Shown: piece after piece, positions 28,128-37,250 of the stretch
Position numbering within the stretch: the stretch's first letter is position 1
Layout: every line of letters starts with the position of its first letter
Assembly: GCF_025917005.1 (NCBI RefSeq)
Contig: NZ_CP078091.1
Location: 2,728,001-2,792,000 of the forward strand
Reading direction: 5' to 3'
Source of the DNA: Porphyrobacter sp. ULC335
Lineage (GTDB): Bacteria; Pseudomonadota; Alphaproteobacteria; Sphingomonadales; Sphingomonadaceae
Length of the DNA stretch: 64,000 nt
Program-made: the position numbers and the translations under genes
Notes under the pieces: generated by a model
What the model was told of the DNA's origin: nothing
The model's input: only the letters and a program-made list of their open reading frames with translations
Databases searched by the model: none

Positions 28128-28906
28128 CTAACCGCCTCACCACCACCTTCGCCGCCCCTCGCCCCGCGCTCGTCTGCTTCATCACCGCAGGCGATGGCGA
28201 CACTGCGGCCAATCTCGATGCGCTGGTCGAAGCCGGTGCTGATGTGATCGAACTCGGCATGCCCTTCACCGATCCGATGGCCGATGGCCCCGCGATCCAG
28301 AGCGCCAATCTGCGCTCGCTGGGTGCGGGCACGACCACAGCCGATGTGCTGCGCTACGCCGCCGAATTCCGCGCCCGCCACCCCAACGTGCCGCTGGTGC
28401 TGATGGGCTATGCCAACCCGATGGTGCGGCGCGGGCCGGAATGGTTCGCCGAGGCTGCTTCAGCTGCGGGCGTTGACGGCGTAATCTGCGTCGACATTCC
28501 ACCCGAGGAAGACGATGCGCTCGGCCCGGCCTTGCGCGCCAAGGGCATTGCCCAAATTTACCTTGCTACCCCTACCACCGATGCTGCCCGGCTGCCGCAA
28601 GTGCTCGCTGGTTGCGAAGGGTTTCTTTACTACGTCTCGGTCGCCGGAATTACAGGCAAGCAGCAGGCGCAAATTGCCAGCATCGCTGAGAACGTTTCAC
28701 GCATGAAGCAATCAACCGATCTCCCCGTAGCGGTCGGCTTCGGCGTTCGCACCCCCGAGCAAGCCGCCGCCATCGCCAAGGTTGCGGACGGCGTGGTCGT
28801 CGGATCTGCGCTGGTGGAGATTTGTGGCACATATGGCGCTGAGGCTCCGGCCCATCTCAAGACCCTCACCGCCGCGCTCGCCGAAGCGGTGCATACCGCC
28901 CGCTGA
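28124..28906 (+). CDS. trpA: Tryptophan synthase alpha chain
   Basis: 260 residues. Cleaves indole-glycerol phosphate to indole for TrpB. Catalytic Glu in VIELGMPFTDP and Asp in DPMADGPAIQ are present. The phosphate-binding end is GFGVRTPEQA and VVVGSALV. The start is GTG, overlapping the DUF559 stop (GTGA). The ribosome site comes from the right inverted repeat, so the insertion appears to have rebuilt the translation start. Confidence 0.97.
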   Translation: MTNRLTTTFAAPRPALVCFITAGDGDTAANLDALVEAGADVIELGMPFTDPMADGPAIQSANLRSLGAGTTTADVLRYAAEFRARHPNVPLVLMGYANPMVRRGPEWFAEAASAAGVDGVICVDIPPEEDDALGPALRAKGIAQIYLATPTTDAARLPQVLAGCEGFLYYVSVAGITGKQQAQIASIAENVSRMKQSTDLPVAVGFGVRTPEQAAAIAKVADGVVVGSALVEICGTYGAEAPAHLKTLTAALAEAVHTAR

Positions 28907-28910
28907 AATT

Positions 28911-29012
28911 CGTCATTGCGAGGAGCGCAGCGACGCGGCAATCCATAGCCCGCCCTTGCTCCACGCGGCAACATCGGTCCATGGATTGCTTCGCCTTCGG
29001 CTCGCAATGACG
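28911..29012. repeat. Miniature inverted-repeat element, CGTCATTGCGAG family
   Basis: 102 bp with ends CGTCATTGCGAG (28911-28922) and CTCGCAATGACG (29001-29012), and inner arms GCAATCCAT (28938-28946) and ATGGATTGC (28981-28989). No coding capacity. This end sequence is a widespread bacterial repeat. It fills most of the trpA-accD gap, within what should be one transcript. Confidence 0.85.
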
Positions 29013-29037
29013 ACCAAAAGAGGTTAGGACACCGCCC

Positions 29038-29892
29038 ATGAACTGGTTCAACCGCGTCCGTAACTCGCTCGGCTTCTCCGCCGACAAGAAGGCCACGACC
29101 GAGAAGGATCTGTGGATCAAGTGCCCTTCGTGCCAGGAAATGCTGTTCGTGGCCGAGTACGAGGATAACCTCAGCGTCTGCCCGAAATGCGAGCATCACG
29201 GCCGCATCGGCGCGGATGCGCGGCTCGGGCTGCTGCTCGATCCGGGCTTCGAGGTGCTGCCGCTGCCCAAGGTCACCGAGGACCCGCTGCAGTTCAAGGA
29301 CACCAAGAAATACACCGACCGCCTCAAGGCCGCGCGCGCCGCGAACCCGCATGAGGATGCCTTCGTCGTCGGTTCGGGCAGTATCGATACCCGCCCCGCC
29401 GTGGTCGGTGTGCAGGATTTCAGCTTCATGGGCGGCTCGATGGGCATGGCCGTGGGGCAGGCCTTCTGTGAAGGTGCGCAAAAGGCTCTGGATCGCAAAT
29501 GCGCCTATGTCGTGGTGACAGCGGCGGGCGGCGCGCGGATGCAGGAGGGGATTCTCTCCCTGATGCAAATGCCGCGCGCGACGGTGATGACGCGGCGGCT
29601 GAAGCAGGCAGGGCTGCCCTACATCGTGGTGCTGTCCGATCCGACCACCGGCGGCGTCACCGCGAGCTACGCGATGCTCGGTGATATCCACATTGCCGAA
29701 CCGGGCGCGTTGATCGGCTTTGCCGGACAGCGGGTGATCCAGGATACGATCCGCGAACAGCTGCCCGAAGGCTTCCAGCGCGCTGAATATCTCCACAAAC
29801 ACGGCATGGTCGACATGGTCGTCCACCGCCGCGAGTTGAAGGCCACGCTGGCGCAAGTGCTGGACTATCTCCAGCCGGTGAAGGCGGCGTAA
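29038..29892 (+). CDS. accD: Acetyl-CoA carboxylase carboxyltransferase subunit beta
   Basis: 284 residues. With AccA transfers CO2 from carboxybiotin to acetyl-CoA. The zinc ribbon Cys29, Cys32, Cys48 and Cys51 ([17 protein letters not shown]) is intact. The crotonase-like domain has [14 protein letters not shown] and [17 protein letters not shown]. Common trpA-accD-folC order. Confidence 0.97.
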   Translation: MNWFNRVRNSLGFSADKKATTEKDLWIKCPSCQEMLFVAEYEDNLSVCPKCEHHGRIGADARLGLLLDPGFEVLPLPKVTEDPLQFKDTKKYTDRLKAARAANPHEDAFVVGSGSIDTRPAVVGVQDFSFMGGSMGMAVGQAFCEGAQKALDRKCAYVVVTAAGGARMQEGILSLMQMPRATVMTRRLKQAGLPYIVVLSDPTTGGVTASYAMLGDIHIAEPGALIGFAGQRVIQDTIREQLPEGFQRAEYLHKHGMVDMVVHRRELKATLAQVLDYLQPVKAA

Positions 29893-29896
29893 CTCT

Positions 29897-29918
29897 CCCC
29901 TCCCGTTTGCGGGAGGGG
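29897..29918. repeat. Palindromic repeat before folC
   Basis: CCCCTCCCG and CGGGAGGGG arms around TTTG, followed by CCGGGGGTGGGC. It occupies the accD-folC gap and its purine-rich flank may serve as the folC ribosome site. Confidence 0.7.
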
Positions 29919-29936
29919 CCGGGGGTGGGCAAGTCG

Positions 29937-31277
29937 ATGAGAGACTTCGGCAAATCCGACGACCCGCGCGTTCAGGCCCAGCTTGATCGCCTTGCCGCTC
30001 TGAGTCTTCCCCAAGGGCGGCTCGGGCTGGAGACGATCCGCGCCTTGATGGAGCGGCTTGGCAATCCCCACCGCCAACTGCCGCCGGTGTTCCATGTCGC
30101 GGGGACCAACGGCAAGGGTTCGACCTGCGCCTTCCTGCGCGCGATGCTGGAAGCGGAGGGCTACAAGGTCCACGTCACCACCTCGCCCCACCTTGTGCGC
30201 TACAACGAGCGCATCCGGCTGGCGGGAGAACTGATTTCCGACGCGATGCTGGCTGATGTGCTCAAGGAGGTGCTCGACGCCGGTGAGGACCTCGGCCCCA
30301 GCTTCTTCGAAGTCACCATCGCCGCCGCCTTCCTCGCCTTCAGCCGCACGCCCGCAGATGTCTGCGTGGCCGAGGTCGGCATGGGCGGACGCTTCGATGC
30401 GACCAATGTGCTGGAGCCCGAGGCGCTGGCGGCCTGCGGGATCGCGGCGCTGGGGCTGGATCACGAACGCTTCCTGCTCGCGCCCGAGGAAGGCGTGCCC
30501 AAGGAGCCGATGGCGCGGATTGCGTTCGAGAAGGCAGGAATCGCCAAGAAGGGCGTTCCGCTGGTGACGATGGGAGATCTTCACCTGCCCCAGTCACGGG
30601 CTGCCATTCAAGGTGTCGCCGCAATCGTCGGCGCTCCGCAGTTTCCCTGCGGCCTTTACGGCGCGTGGGCCGCCAAGCCGACGGGAAACAACACTGTGCT
30701 GGTCTATGGCGAGGGACAAGCCTGCTATTTCCATGCCCGGCTGGGCCTTACCGGGCGGCATCAGGTGCACAACGCCGGTCTCGCGGTCGCGATGCTCCGG
30801 TTTCAGGACAAGGTGCGGGTTAGCGAGGCGGCAATGAAAGCGGGTTTGGCCGCCGCCATATGGCCCGCGCGGATGCAGCGCCTGTCCCCCGGCCCGCTGG
30901 TGGACAGGCGCGAAGTATGGCTCGACGGCGGACACAACCCCGATGCCGGACAGGCGATCGCGCGTTTCTTCGGCGCTGGCGTGGCCGATCCCGCCAATCC
31001 CTTGCGCCGCATCCACCTCGTCATCGGCATGATCGAGGGTAAAGACCCGGCCTCGCTGATTGGTCCGCTCGGGCATTCGCTGGCGAGCATCACGGCTGTG
31101 CCGGTACCCGGACACGAATGGCACCCCGCCTCCGCCTTCGGCCCCGCCGCCCGCCGCGCACCCGACGTGCCGAGCGCTCTGGCGATGATCCCGGACGACG
31201 GGTTGCCCATCCTGATCGCCGGATCGCTCTACCTCGCGGGCGAAGTGCTGCGGCTCAATAACGAGCTACCGGACTAG
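29937..31277 (+). CDS. folC: Bifunctional folylpolyglutamate/dihydrofolate synthase
   Basis: 446 residues. Adds glutamate to dihydropteroate and folates. P-loop HVAGTNGKGST near residues 52-62, the folC signature TSPHLVRYNERI, and C-terminal ligase part with WLDGGHNPDAGQA. The ATG before RDFGKSDDPR is chosen; an ATG ten codons upstream lies inside the repeat. The stop shares CTAG with the stop of the convergent transporter gene. Confidence 0.95.
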   Translation: MRDFGKSDDPRVQAQLDRLAALSLPQGRLGLETIRALMERLGNPHRQLPPVFHVAGTNGKGSTCAFLRAMLEAEGYKVHVTTSPHLVRYNERIRLAGELISDAMLADVLKEVLDAGEDLGPSFFEVTIAAAFLAFSRTPADVCVAEVGMGGRFDATNVLEPEALAACGIAALGLDHERFLLAPEEGVPKEPMARIAFEKAGIAKKGVPLVTMGDLHLPQSRAAIQGVAAIVGAPQFPCGLYGAWAAKPTGNNTVLVYGEGQACYFHARLGLTGRHQVHNAGLAVAMLRFQDKVRVSEAAMKAGLAAAIWPARMQRLSPGPLVDRREVWLDGGHNPDAGQAIARFFGAGVADPANPLRRIHLVIGMIEGKDPASLIGPLGHSLASITAVPVPGHEWHPASAFGPAARRAPDVPSALAMIPDDGLPILIAGSLYLAGEVLRLNNELPD

Positions 31278-33034
31278 GCCGCCAATACCGGGTCGGGCTG
31301 CACCACGCCGCTCGCTGCGCCAGCGCGCGCCTGCCGCCACCATTCGAGCGCGCACAGCACCACGGCCACCACGCCGATCAGGGCCGTAAAGATGAAGACG
31401 AAGTAATAGCCGCGAACCTCGATCATCTGCCCCAGCGCGCCGCGCCCCAAAGTCCCGATCAGCAGCGTCAGCGATGCGAGCAGCGCGAATTGCACCGCCG
31501 CATAACGCTTGGCCACGATGCTCGAGAGCCACGCGATGTAAGCCGCCCCGGCTATGCCGATGGCGAGGTTTTCCCAGAAGATCGTAAAGGCCAGCCGTGC
31601 CAGACCTTCCGATGGCGGCGCAGCCACAAAGAACAATGGTGCCAGCCCCTGCGCGGTGCTGTTCACCAGCCAGGTAAAGCCGATCGCATCGCTCGCCGCC
31701 TGCATTCGCGCACCCCCAAGTGCGAGATCGGCGTAGAGCAGGTTCGTCGCGGCGGCGATGATGGCGCCGAAGGTGAGCATGAACATGCGCCCCAGCACGG
31801 TAATCAGCCAGCCCCCCAACGCTAGCCCGATCAACACAGCAAAAATGCCGAGGATCTTCGACGCAAAGGCCACCTCCTCACCCGTGTAACCCAATTCCTT
31901 GAGGTAGAACGGGTAGGCAAACACGCCCCACACCGAATCCGTGATGCGGTAGGTCAGCACCAGCGCCAGAACCAGCATCAGCGACCACCCCATCCGGCTG
32001 ACAAACTCGACCAGCGGCAACACCAGTGCGCGGTAGAGATGGTCGGCAAAGCCGATGGGGCGCTCCATTCCATTTTCCGGCAATGCGGTCATCACATTGA
32101 CGCCGTCACGCTTCTGCTTGACCACCCAGGCTGCGATGAAAGCGGGCAAGACGATTGTCGCAAGGACGATCAGCGGGCCGTAGTTCGTGGTGAAAGCCGA
32201 CACGTCAGGGCGGGTTTCGGGGCTTTCGGTCATGGAGCGGACCATGAAGACCACCACCGTGACAATCGCCCAGGCCCACAGCAGACCAACCGCCAACAAG
32301 GCTCTGTTGCGCACACGCGGAGTCACTTCGCCCACGGCATAAAGCTCTGCCACTTCGACACGGTTGGCGGCGGCATTGGCCACGCGGTCTTCGGTCACAT
32401 GCGCGTCGGGCGCGAACAGTCCGGCGATGCCGATCGCCAGCATGAAGCCGCCGAACATCACATAGACGAACGGCCAGCCATAACGGTCGGCCATGATCAG
32501 ACCGATTGCGCCGCCCACCAGCGAGGCAAGGCGGAAGCCCATCTGGGTGATGGTCGAAAGAATATCGATCGTCGCCACCTCGTCGGCCACATCAATCCGC
32601 CACGCGTTGATGGCTATGTCCTGCGTGGCGCTGGCAAAGGCGCCGATCGCGGCCAGCAGGCTGAACCAGGCGAGCGCATTCTTGGGATCGAGGAAGCTCA
32701 TCACCACCAGCGCGATGCCGATGACAAGCTGCATCGGCGCGATCCACTGCTTGCGCTTGCCCAGTCTGCGCAATCCGGGAATATCGACCTTGTCGAGCAA
32801 GGGTGACCACAGGAACTGAAAGGCATAGGCCAGCCCCACCAGCGAGAAAACGCCCATCGTCTCCAGATCGACCTCTGCCTCGGAAAGCCACGCGTAGAGC
32901 GTGCCGAGGAACAGTGCCGGGGGCAGACCTTGCGCGAAGCCGAAAACCAGCATGAACCCGGCCTTGGGGCTGCGCAGCGCGCGAAACAGCGTTCGCCAGC
33001 CGGGCTTAACCTTCGCCTCAGTATCCCCGGCCAT
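31274..33034 (-). CDS. MFS permease, AmpG-like
   Basis: 586 residues, about 12-14 membrane helices. The N-terminal half ([54 protein letters not shown]) is very close to AmpG muropeptide permeases, which import GlcNAc-anhydroMurNAc peptides for cell-wall recycling. It is longer than E. coli AmpG (491). Whether it feeds a beta-lactamase regulator cannot be told; none is nearby. The ATG start is 72 bp from the divergent Rieske gene. Confidence 0.85.
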   Translation of the reverse strand: MAGDTEAKVKPGWRTLFRALRSPKAGFMLVFGFAQGLPPALFLGTLYAWLSEAEVDLETMGVFSLVGLAYAFQFLWSPLLDKVDIPGLRRLGKRKQWIAPMQLVIGIALVVMSFLDPKNALAWFSLLAAIGAFASATQDIAINAWRIDVADEVATIDILSTITQMGFRLASLVGGAIGLIMADRYGWPFVYVMFGGFMLAIGIAGLFAPDAHVTEDRVANAAANRVEVAELYAVGEVTPRVRNRALLAVGLLWAWAIVTVVVFMVRSMTESPETRPDVSAFTTNYGPLIVLATIVLPAFIAAWVVKQKRDGVNVMTALPENGMERPIGFADHLYRALVLPLVEFVSRMGWSLMLVLALVLTYRITDSVWGVFAYPFYLKELGYTGEEVAFASKILGIFAVLIGLALGGWLITVLGRMFMLTFGAIIAAATNLLYADLALGGARMQAASDAIGFTWLVNSTAQGLAPLFFVAAPPSEGLARLAFTIFWENLAIGIAGAAYIAWLSSIVAKRYAAVQFALLASLTLLIGTLGRGALGQMIEVRGYYFVFIFTALIGVVAVVLCALEWWRQARAGAASGVVQPDPVLAA

Positions 33035-33106
33035 GCACTAGCGTCCTTCCCGTTGGCGCGAATATCTGCGACATTAGCCCTGCACGAGAGGTTTGGGAAA
33101 GAGAGC

Positions 33107-34267
33107 ATGAACCAGGTTGAAACCGCTGTCCCCGGTTTGCGCCCCACTCCCGGCCAATTGGCGCTGGCCGAGGCGATCCGCGAGGACCGCGCGAAGGTCG
33201 CAGGCGGGATCCAGACGGTTCCGGCCAGCAATTACACCTGCCCCGATCATTTCGCGCGCGAGAAGGCAGCGCTGTTTGACCGGCTGCCGCAGGTCATCGC
33301 TCCCTCCGCGCTGCTCCCCGATCCCGGCATGGCGGTGCCGCATGATGCCACAGGCCGCCCGCTGCTCATCACCCGCGACAACGATGGCCGGGCCCATGTC
33401 TTCCTCAACGTCTGCCGCCACCGGGGCACGCGACTGGTCGAGGGGAGCGAGGTGCAATGCGCCAAGCGGCTCGTCTGTCCCTATCACGCCTGGACCTACA
33501 GGCTTGACGGCGGGCTGATGGCCCTGCCCCGCCCTGAAACCTTCCCTGGGCTCGACAAGGCCGATTACGGTCTCGTGGAGCTGCCTACGATCGAGGCAGG
33601 CGGCCTCATCTGGTTCGCGCCCGACGCTAAAGCCGACTTCGGCGATGCCCAAAATCTGGGTAATGATCTCGACGCCTTCGGTCTGCCGCAGGCGCATCTG
33701 TTCCGGCGCAAGCTCCACACGGTGAAGGGCAACTGGAAGCTCATCATGGATGCCTTCCTCGAAAGCTATCATGTGACACGCCTGCACGCCTCCACTATCG
33801 GCCCCTTCTTCAAGGACGGGATCACGGCAGGCGACCAGATCGGCCCGCACCAGCGCTCGGCAGTCGGGCGGCTCGAGGAGATGGAGGGGATCGACCTCAC
33901 CGACATGGCAAGCTTACGCCGGGTGGTGACCTTTGCCTACCAGCTGCTCCCGGCCACGATCATCGTCCCCAGCCCCGATTACGTGAACGTGATGGTGCTG
34001 ATGCCGCAGGCAGCCGATCTCACTCTCGTCGAGGATTTCATGCTCATTCCCGAGGCACCCGCGAACGAAAAGGCGCTGGCGCATTGGGAGAAGAGCTGGA
34101 ACCTGCTCGACGGCGGGGTCTTCGCCAGCGAGGATTTCCGCGCGGCAGAGCTTGGCCAGCAGGGCCTTTCCAGCGGCGCGGTAAGCCACATCACGCTCGG
34201 CACGCTGGAAGGCGGGATCGCGCGGTTTGACCAGATCGTGAGCGAAGCCTTGCGGGCAACCCCCTGA
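33107..34267 (+). CDS. Rieske-type aromatic ring-hydroxylating oxygenase, alpha-subunit-like
   Basis: 386 residues. The Rieske [2Fe-2S] motif CRHRG (Cys103, His105) and CPYH (Cys124, His127), followed by the mononuclear iron site region [13 protein letters not shown] (Glu/His/His about 222-230). The substrate is unknown; related sphingomonad proteins act on aromatics or on betaine-like compounds. No reductase, ferredoxin or beta-subunit gene is adjacent, so electron partners must be elsewhere. GGGAAAGAGAG precedes the ATG. Confidence 0.9.
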   Translation: MNQVETAVPGLRPTPGQLALAEAIREDRAKVAGGIQTVPASNYTCPDHFAREKAALFDRLPQVIAPSALLPDPGMAVPHDATGRPLLITRDNDGRAHVFLNVCRHRGTRLVEGSEVQCAKRLVCPYHAWTYRLDGGLMALPRPETFPGLDKADYGLVELPTIEAGGLIWFAPDAKADFGDAQNLGNDLDAFGLPQAHLFRRKLHTVKGNWKLIMDAFLESYHVTRLHASTIGPFFKDGITAGDQIGPHQRSAVGRLEEMEGIDLTDMASLRRVVTFAYQLLPATIIVPSPDYVNVMVLMPQAADLTLVEDFMLIPEAPANEKALAHWEKSWNLLDGGVFASEDFRAAELGQQGLSSGAVSHITLGTLEGGIARFDQIVSEALRATP

Positions 34268-34278
34268 CCGCCTAGTCG
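34250..34278 (+). promoter_or_regulatory. Candidate promoter before the pseudouridine synthase gene
   Basis: TTGCGG (34250-34255), 17 bp, TAGTCG (34273-34278). The -10 ends 8 bp before the ATG at 34287, so the transcript would have almost no leader. Confidence 0.35.
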
Positions 34279-34286
34279 CCGCTCCC

Positions 34287-35414
34287 ATGCCCACCCAGCC
34301 CCCCCGCTCCGAAAATCGCCCCGAGGGCGACCGCATCGCCAAGCTGCTCGCCCGCGCCGGCGTCGCCAGCCGCCGCGAGATCGAGCGGATGATTGCCGAA
34401 GGGCGTGTCGCGCTGGACGGCAAGGTGCTCGATACCCCCGCAACGATCCTTGCCAGCCTCAAGGGCGTCACGGTGGATGGCAATCCGGTGGCAGCGGCCG
34501 AAGCGACGCGGCTTTTCGCGTTCAACAAGCCCACCGGCCTGATCACTGCCGAGCGCGACATGGCAGGTCGCCCCACGATCTATACCGCGCTGCGCAATGC
34601 CCTTCCGCCCGGCACCCCGCGGCTGATCCCGATCGGGCGGCTCGATTTGAACACCGAAGGCCTACTGCTGCTCACCAATGACGGCGGGTTGAAGCGCACG
34701 ATGGAGCTGCCAGCCACCGCAGTGCCGCGCACCTACCGCGCGCGCGCCTTTGGCGTGGTGACGCAGTCGCAGCTTGAAGACCTGATGGACGGCGTGGAGA
34801 TCGAAGGCGTGCGCTACGGCTCGATCGACGCCAATCTCGAACGCAGCAGCGGGCGCAACCTGTGGATCGAAATAACCATCACCGAAGGCAAGAACCGCGA
34901 AGTGCGGCGCGTGCTCGAATATCTGGGCCTTCAGGTGAACCGCCTGATCCGCACCGGTTACGGCCCGTTCAACATCGGCGATCTGCCGCGCGGTCAGGCT
35001 GTGGAGCTGACCGGCAAGCCGGTGGCGCATTTCCTGTCGGAGATGACCGGGACGCCGATCCCGCGCGGCGGGGTCAAAAAGGCCGACAAGGTGGTGATTG
35101 CTGCCCCGGAGCAGACCCCGCGTCCCCCGCGCCCACCAGCACGAAAAGGACCCTCGGCACGGCCTGCGCCGCGCCCTGCCCCGCAAGTCGGCGGTGATGC
35201 CGCATCATCCAATCGGCGCAAACCCGCAGATGCGACCGAAAGAGGTCCGCGCAAAATCCCGACCGCACCGCCTGCCGCGCGCGGAGGCCGCGAAACGCTG
35301 ACCAACGCCCCACGCAAGGGTGCTGACGGCCCCCGCCCGCCGCGCTCCGGCGCAGGCGCGCGCAAGCGGCCGGCGCCGACACGCAACACCCCGTCGCGTG
35401 GGCCCAAGAAATGA
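34287..35414 (+). CDS. RluB/RsuA-family rRNA pseudouridine synthase with basic tail
   Basis: 375 residues. S4 RNA-binding domain (about 15-62, DRIAKLLARAGVASRREIERMI) then the synthase domain with catalytic Asp in GRLDLNTEGLLLLTND (near 118) and EGKNREVRRV. Residues from about 265 onward form a Pro/Arg/Lys-rich, probably disordered tail that may bind RNA. Closest to RluB (23S U2605), but RsuA or RluE cannot be excluded. Overlaps rsmD by 4 bp. Confidence 0.9.
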   Translation: MPTQPPRSENRPEGDRIAKLLARAGVASRREIERMIAEGRVALDGKVLDTPATILASLKGVTVDGNPVAAAEATRLFAFNKPTGLITAERDMAGRPTIYTALRNALPPGTPRLIPIGRLDLNTEGLLLLTNDGGLKRTMELPATAVPRTYRARAFGVVTQSQLEDLMDGVEIEGVRYGSIDANLERSSGRNLWIEITITEGKNREVRRVLEYLGLQVNRLIRTGYGPFNIGDLPRGQAVELTGKPVAHFLSEMTGTPIPRGGVKKADKVVIAAPEQTPRPPRPPARKGPSARPAPRPAPQVGGDAASSNRRKPADATERGPRKIPTAPPAARGGRETLTNAPRKGADGPRPPRSGAGARKRPAPTRNTPSRGPKK

Positions 35415-35956
35415 GAATCATTGCGGGCCAATGGCGCGGGCGAAAGCTGGCCGCGCCCAAAGGTGAAGCCACACGTCCGACAGCCGACCGCGCACGCGAA
35501 ACGCTGTTTGCGATGCTGACCAGCCGGCTGGGCGATTTCGAAGGCTTGCAGGTCGCCGATCTGTTTGCGGGTTCCGGCGCGCTCGGGCTCGAAGCCTTGT
35601 CACGGGGCGCCGACCACTGCCTGTTCGTCGAGCAGGACCGCGCGGCGGTGGATGTGATCCGCGCCAATATCACCGCCTTGGGCGCGCAGGCGCAGACCCG
35701 GGTGGAAACCGGTTCGGTGATGCAATTGCGTGCGGCGACCCGCCCACTCGATCTGATTCTTGCCGATCCCCCTTACCAATCGGGCGCGGGAGAGGTCGCG
35801 CTCGACCGGTTGTTGCGGCTCGGGTGGATCGGGCCTGAAACCTGGATCGCGCTCGAAACCGCCTTCAATGAGGATGTGGCCATCAAGGGCCTCATGCTCG
35901 ACGCAGAGCGCCGGGTCGGCAAAGGGAAGCTGTGGCTCTTTCGTCTTGATCGATGA
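35411..35956 (+). CDS. rsmD: 16S rRNA (guanine(966)-N(2))-methyltransferase
   Basis: 181 residues. SAM-binding motif I DLFAGSGALGLEALSRGA and the catalytic DPPY (LILADPPYQSG). N-terminal MRIIAGQWRGRKL is typical. ATG in ATGA overlap with the pseudouridine synthase gene. Its 3' end (VGKGKLWLFRLD) has a diverged second copy at about 37164-37250, beyond an inserted gene. Confidence 0.97.
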   Translation: MRIIAGQWRGRKLAAPKGEATRPTADRARETLFAMLTSRLGDFEGLQVADLFAGSGALGLEALSRGADHCLFVEQDRAAVDVIRANITALGAQAQTRVETGSVMQLRAATRPLDLILADPPYQSGAGEVALDRLLRLGWIGPETWIALETAFNEDVAIKGLMLDAERRVGKGKLWLFRLDR

Positions 35957-36060
35957 GACCGCAACGAAGCGCGATGTAGTAGTGCTTTGCCAAAGATATG
36001 CGCCCCACCTTCAGGCGATTAGGCTGAGTTCCGGTGTAAACCCTTAGACCGGATCTTGAT

Positions 36061-37020
36061 ATGCTGCGCCGCTTTGGACTTGTCTGCCTACCTGCATTGA
36101 TGCTCGGCATGAGTTTGCTCACGCCTGACAAGGCAAGTGCCCAGAGCTGCCCCGCAGGGATTCCCAGTGGCGGAAATCCGGGCTGCATACCGCCAGATGT
36201 CTATAACGGCGGTCAGGGCAACGACAGTGGTGGTCCTGCGGATTCGGCTCCGTTGCTCCAGAGCTGGCAGGCGGGTCACTCTGCGCTGGTGTGGCACCAG
36301 GACGCGACCGAGGTCTGGGCGGTGTGGAACGCCATGTCCGTTTCGGACGCAACCGACATGGCACTGAAGGCCTGCAATAAGGTCATGGGTGGCGGCTGCG
36401 TGGTCGCAAGCTCATCCACGGGCGGCACAACTGCATTCGGACCGGGGTCGGACGGTTACATGCGCGCCGCATGGGGTGACAAGAAAAGCGATGCGATCAA
36501 GGCATTCCACAAGCAGTGCGCTGAAGCCGGGCAGGCCTGCCGGTTGCAGGAGACCTTCACCTCAACCCACATAAAGCGCCCCGTGATGATTCCCATCATG
36601 CGCACTGTTGCCCATTTGCCCGAAACGCGAGGCATCGCATCGTACGGAGCAATTGCCTCCCCAAGGCCCGAACCGGTTGGCACCGAATGGGTTGGCCATG
36701 TCTGGATGGCGACCGGAAAAGCGACCTACGCTGAGGCTACCGAACAAGCCCTCGCCCGATGCAGATCCGCAACGGGGATGGAATGTGCCTTGGACACACA
36801 TGGGGTGAACAGCAATTTTTATCTTTATACTACTCACGACGATATGTTCTTTTGGTCGTCCGGTCTTAGTCGCAAAGAGGCCGAGGCGCATTTGTCAAAG
36901 AAGTGCAAACTGCGCTTCAAAGGAAAGAAATGCTCGATAGTCGGATTTTACGACATGGCGACACCACGCAATGACATGGTGCTCATGAGTACGAACCCGG
37001 AGACTGTTCCGGGTGGGTGA
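36061..37020 (+). CDS. Exported DUF4189-type protein, probably acquired
   Basis: 319 residues. Signal peptide (LRRFGLVCLPALMLGMSLL, cleavage near ASA-QS). Two similar regions (ALVWHQDATEVWAVWNAMSVSDATDMALKAC-like and HVWMATGKATYAEATEQALARC-like) each show the alternating small/aromatic pattern and Cys pairs of DUF4189, a secreted family of unknown function. The 3' half is noticeably more AT-rich (for example around 36820-36880) than the flanking genes. It lies between rsmD and a remnant of an rsmD tail, so it is likely imported. Confidence 0.8.
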   Translation: MLRRFGLVCLPALMLGMSLLTPDKASAQSCPAGIPSGGNPGCIPPDVYNGGQGNDSGGPADSAPLLQSWQAGHSALVWHQDATEVWAVWNAMSVSDATDMALKACNKVMGGGCVVASSSTGGTTAFGPGSDGYMRAAWGDKKSDAIKAFHKQCAEAGQACRLQETFTSTHIKRPVMIPIMRTVAHLPETRGIASYGAIASPRPEPVGTEWVGHVWMATGKATYAEATEQALARCRSATGMECALDTHGVNSNFYLYTTHDDMFFWSSGLSRKEAEAHLSKKCKLRFKGKKCSIVGFYDMATPRNDMVLMSTNPETVPGG

Positions 37021-37163
37021 GTTGCCACATCTCCACCATTGATCCCACGAACGAGACCGAACAAATCGCTACATTCTGGGCCACGTTCCCGATGCATCTC
37101 TTCAGCAAGTAGGGTCTCCTCCGCTGTACAGAAGGGCGCACCAGGTTTTTGGTCACGCCAGAA

Positions 37164-37250
37164 AACCGGGTCGGCAAGGGGAAGCTCCATCTCTTCCGGC
37201 TGGATGCTTCGCCGGGTGCCGACCCGGTTCCCCCTGCGATGGAGGGTTAG
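37164..37250 (+). pseudogene. Remnant of a second rsmD 3' end
   Basis: In frame it reads NRVGKGKLHLFRLDASPG, then about 10 more residues and a TAG. RsmD itself ends RRVGKGKLWLFRLDR. The nucleotide match is partial (many third-position changes), so this is a diverged allele tail, not a recent duplication. Its stop overlaps the stop of the convergent gene at 37247, as expected of an ancestral rsmD end. Confidence 0.75.

Noticed and set aside
32039..32806. Plus-strand frame opposite the AmpG-like transporter
   Set aside because: His/Asp/Gln-rich shadow of a membrane protein gene.
36948..37190. Minus-strand frame overlapping the DUF4189 3' end and following gap
   Set aside because: No ribosome site, no family resemblance; it covers the rsmD tail remnant read backwards.
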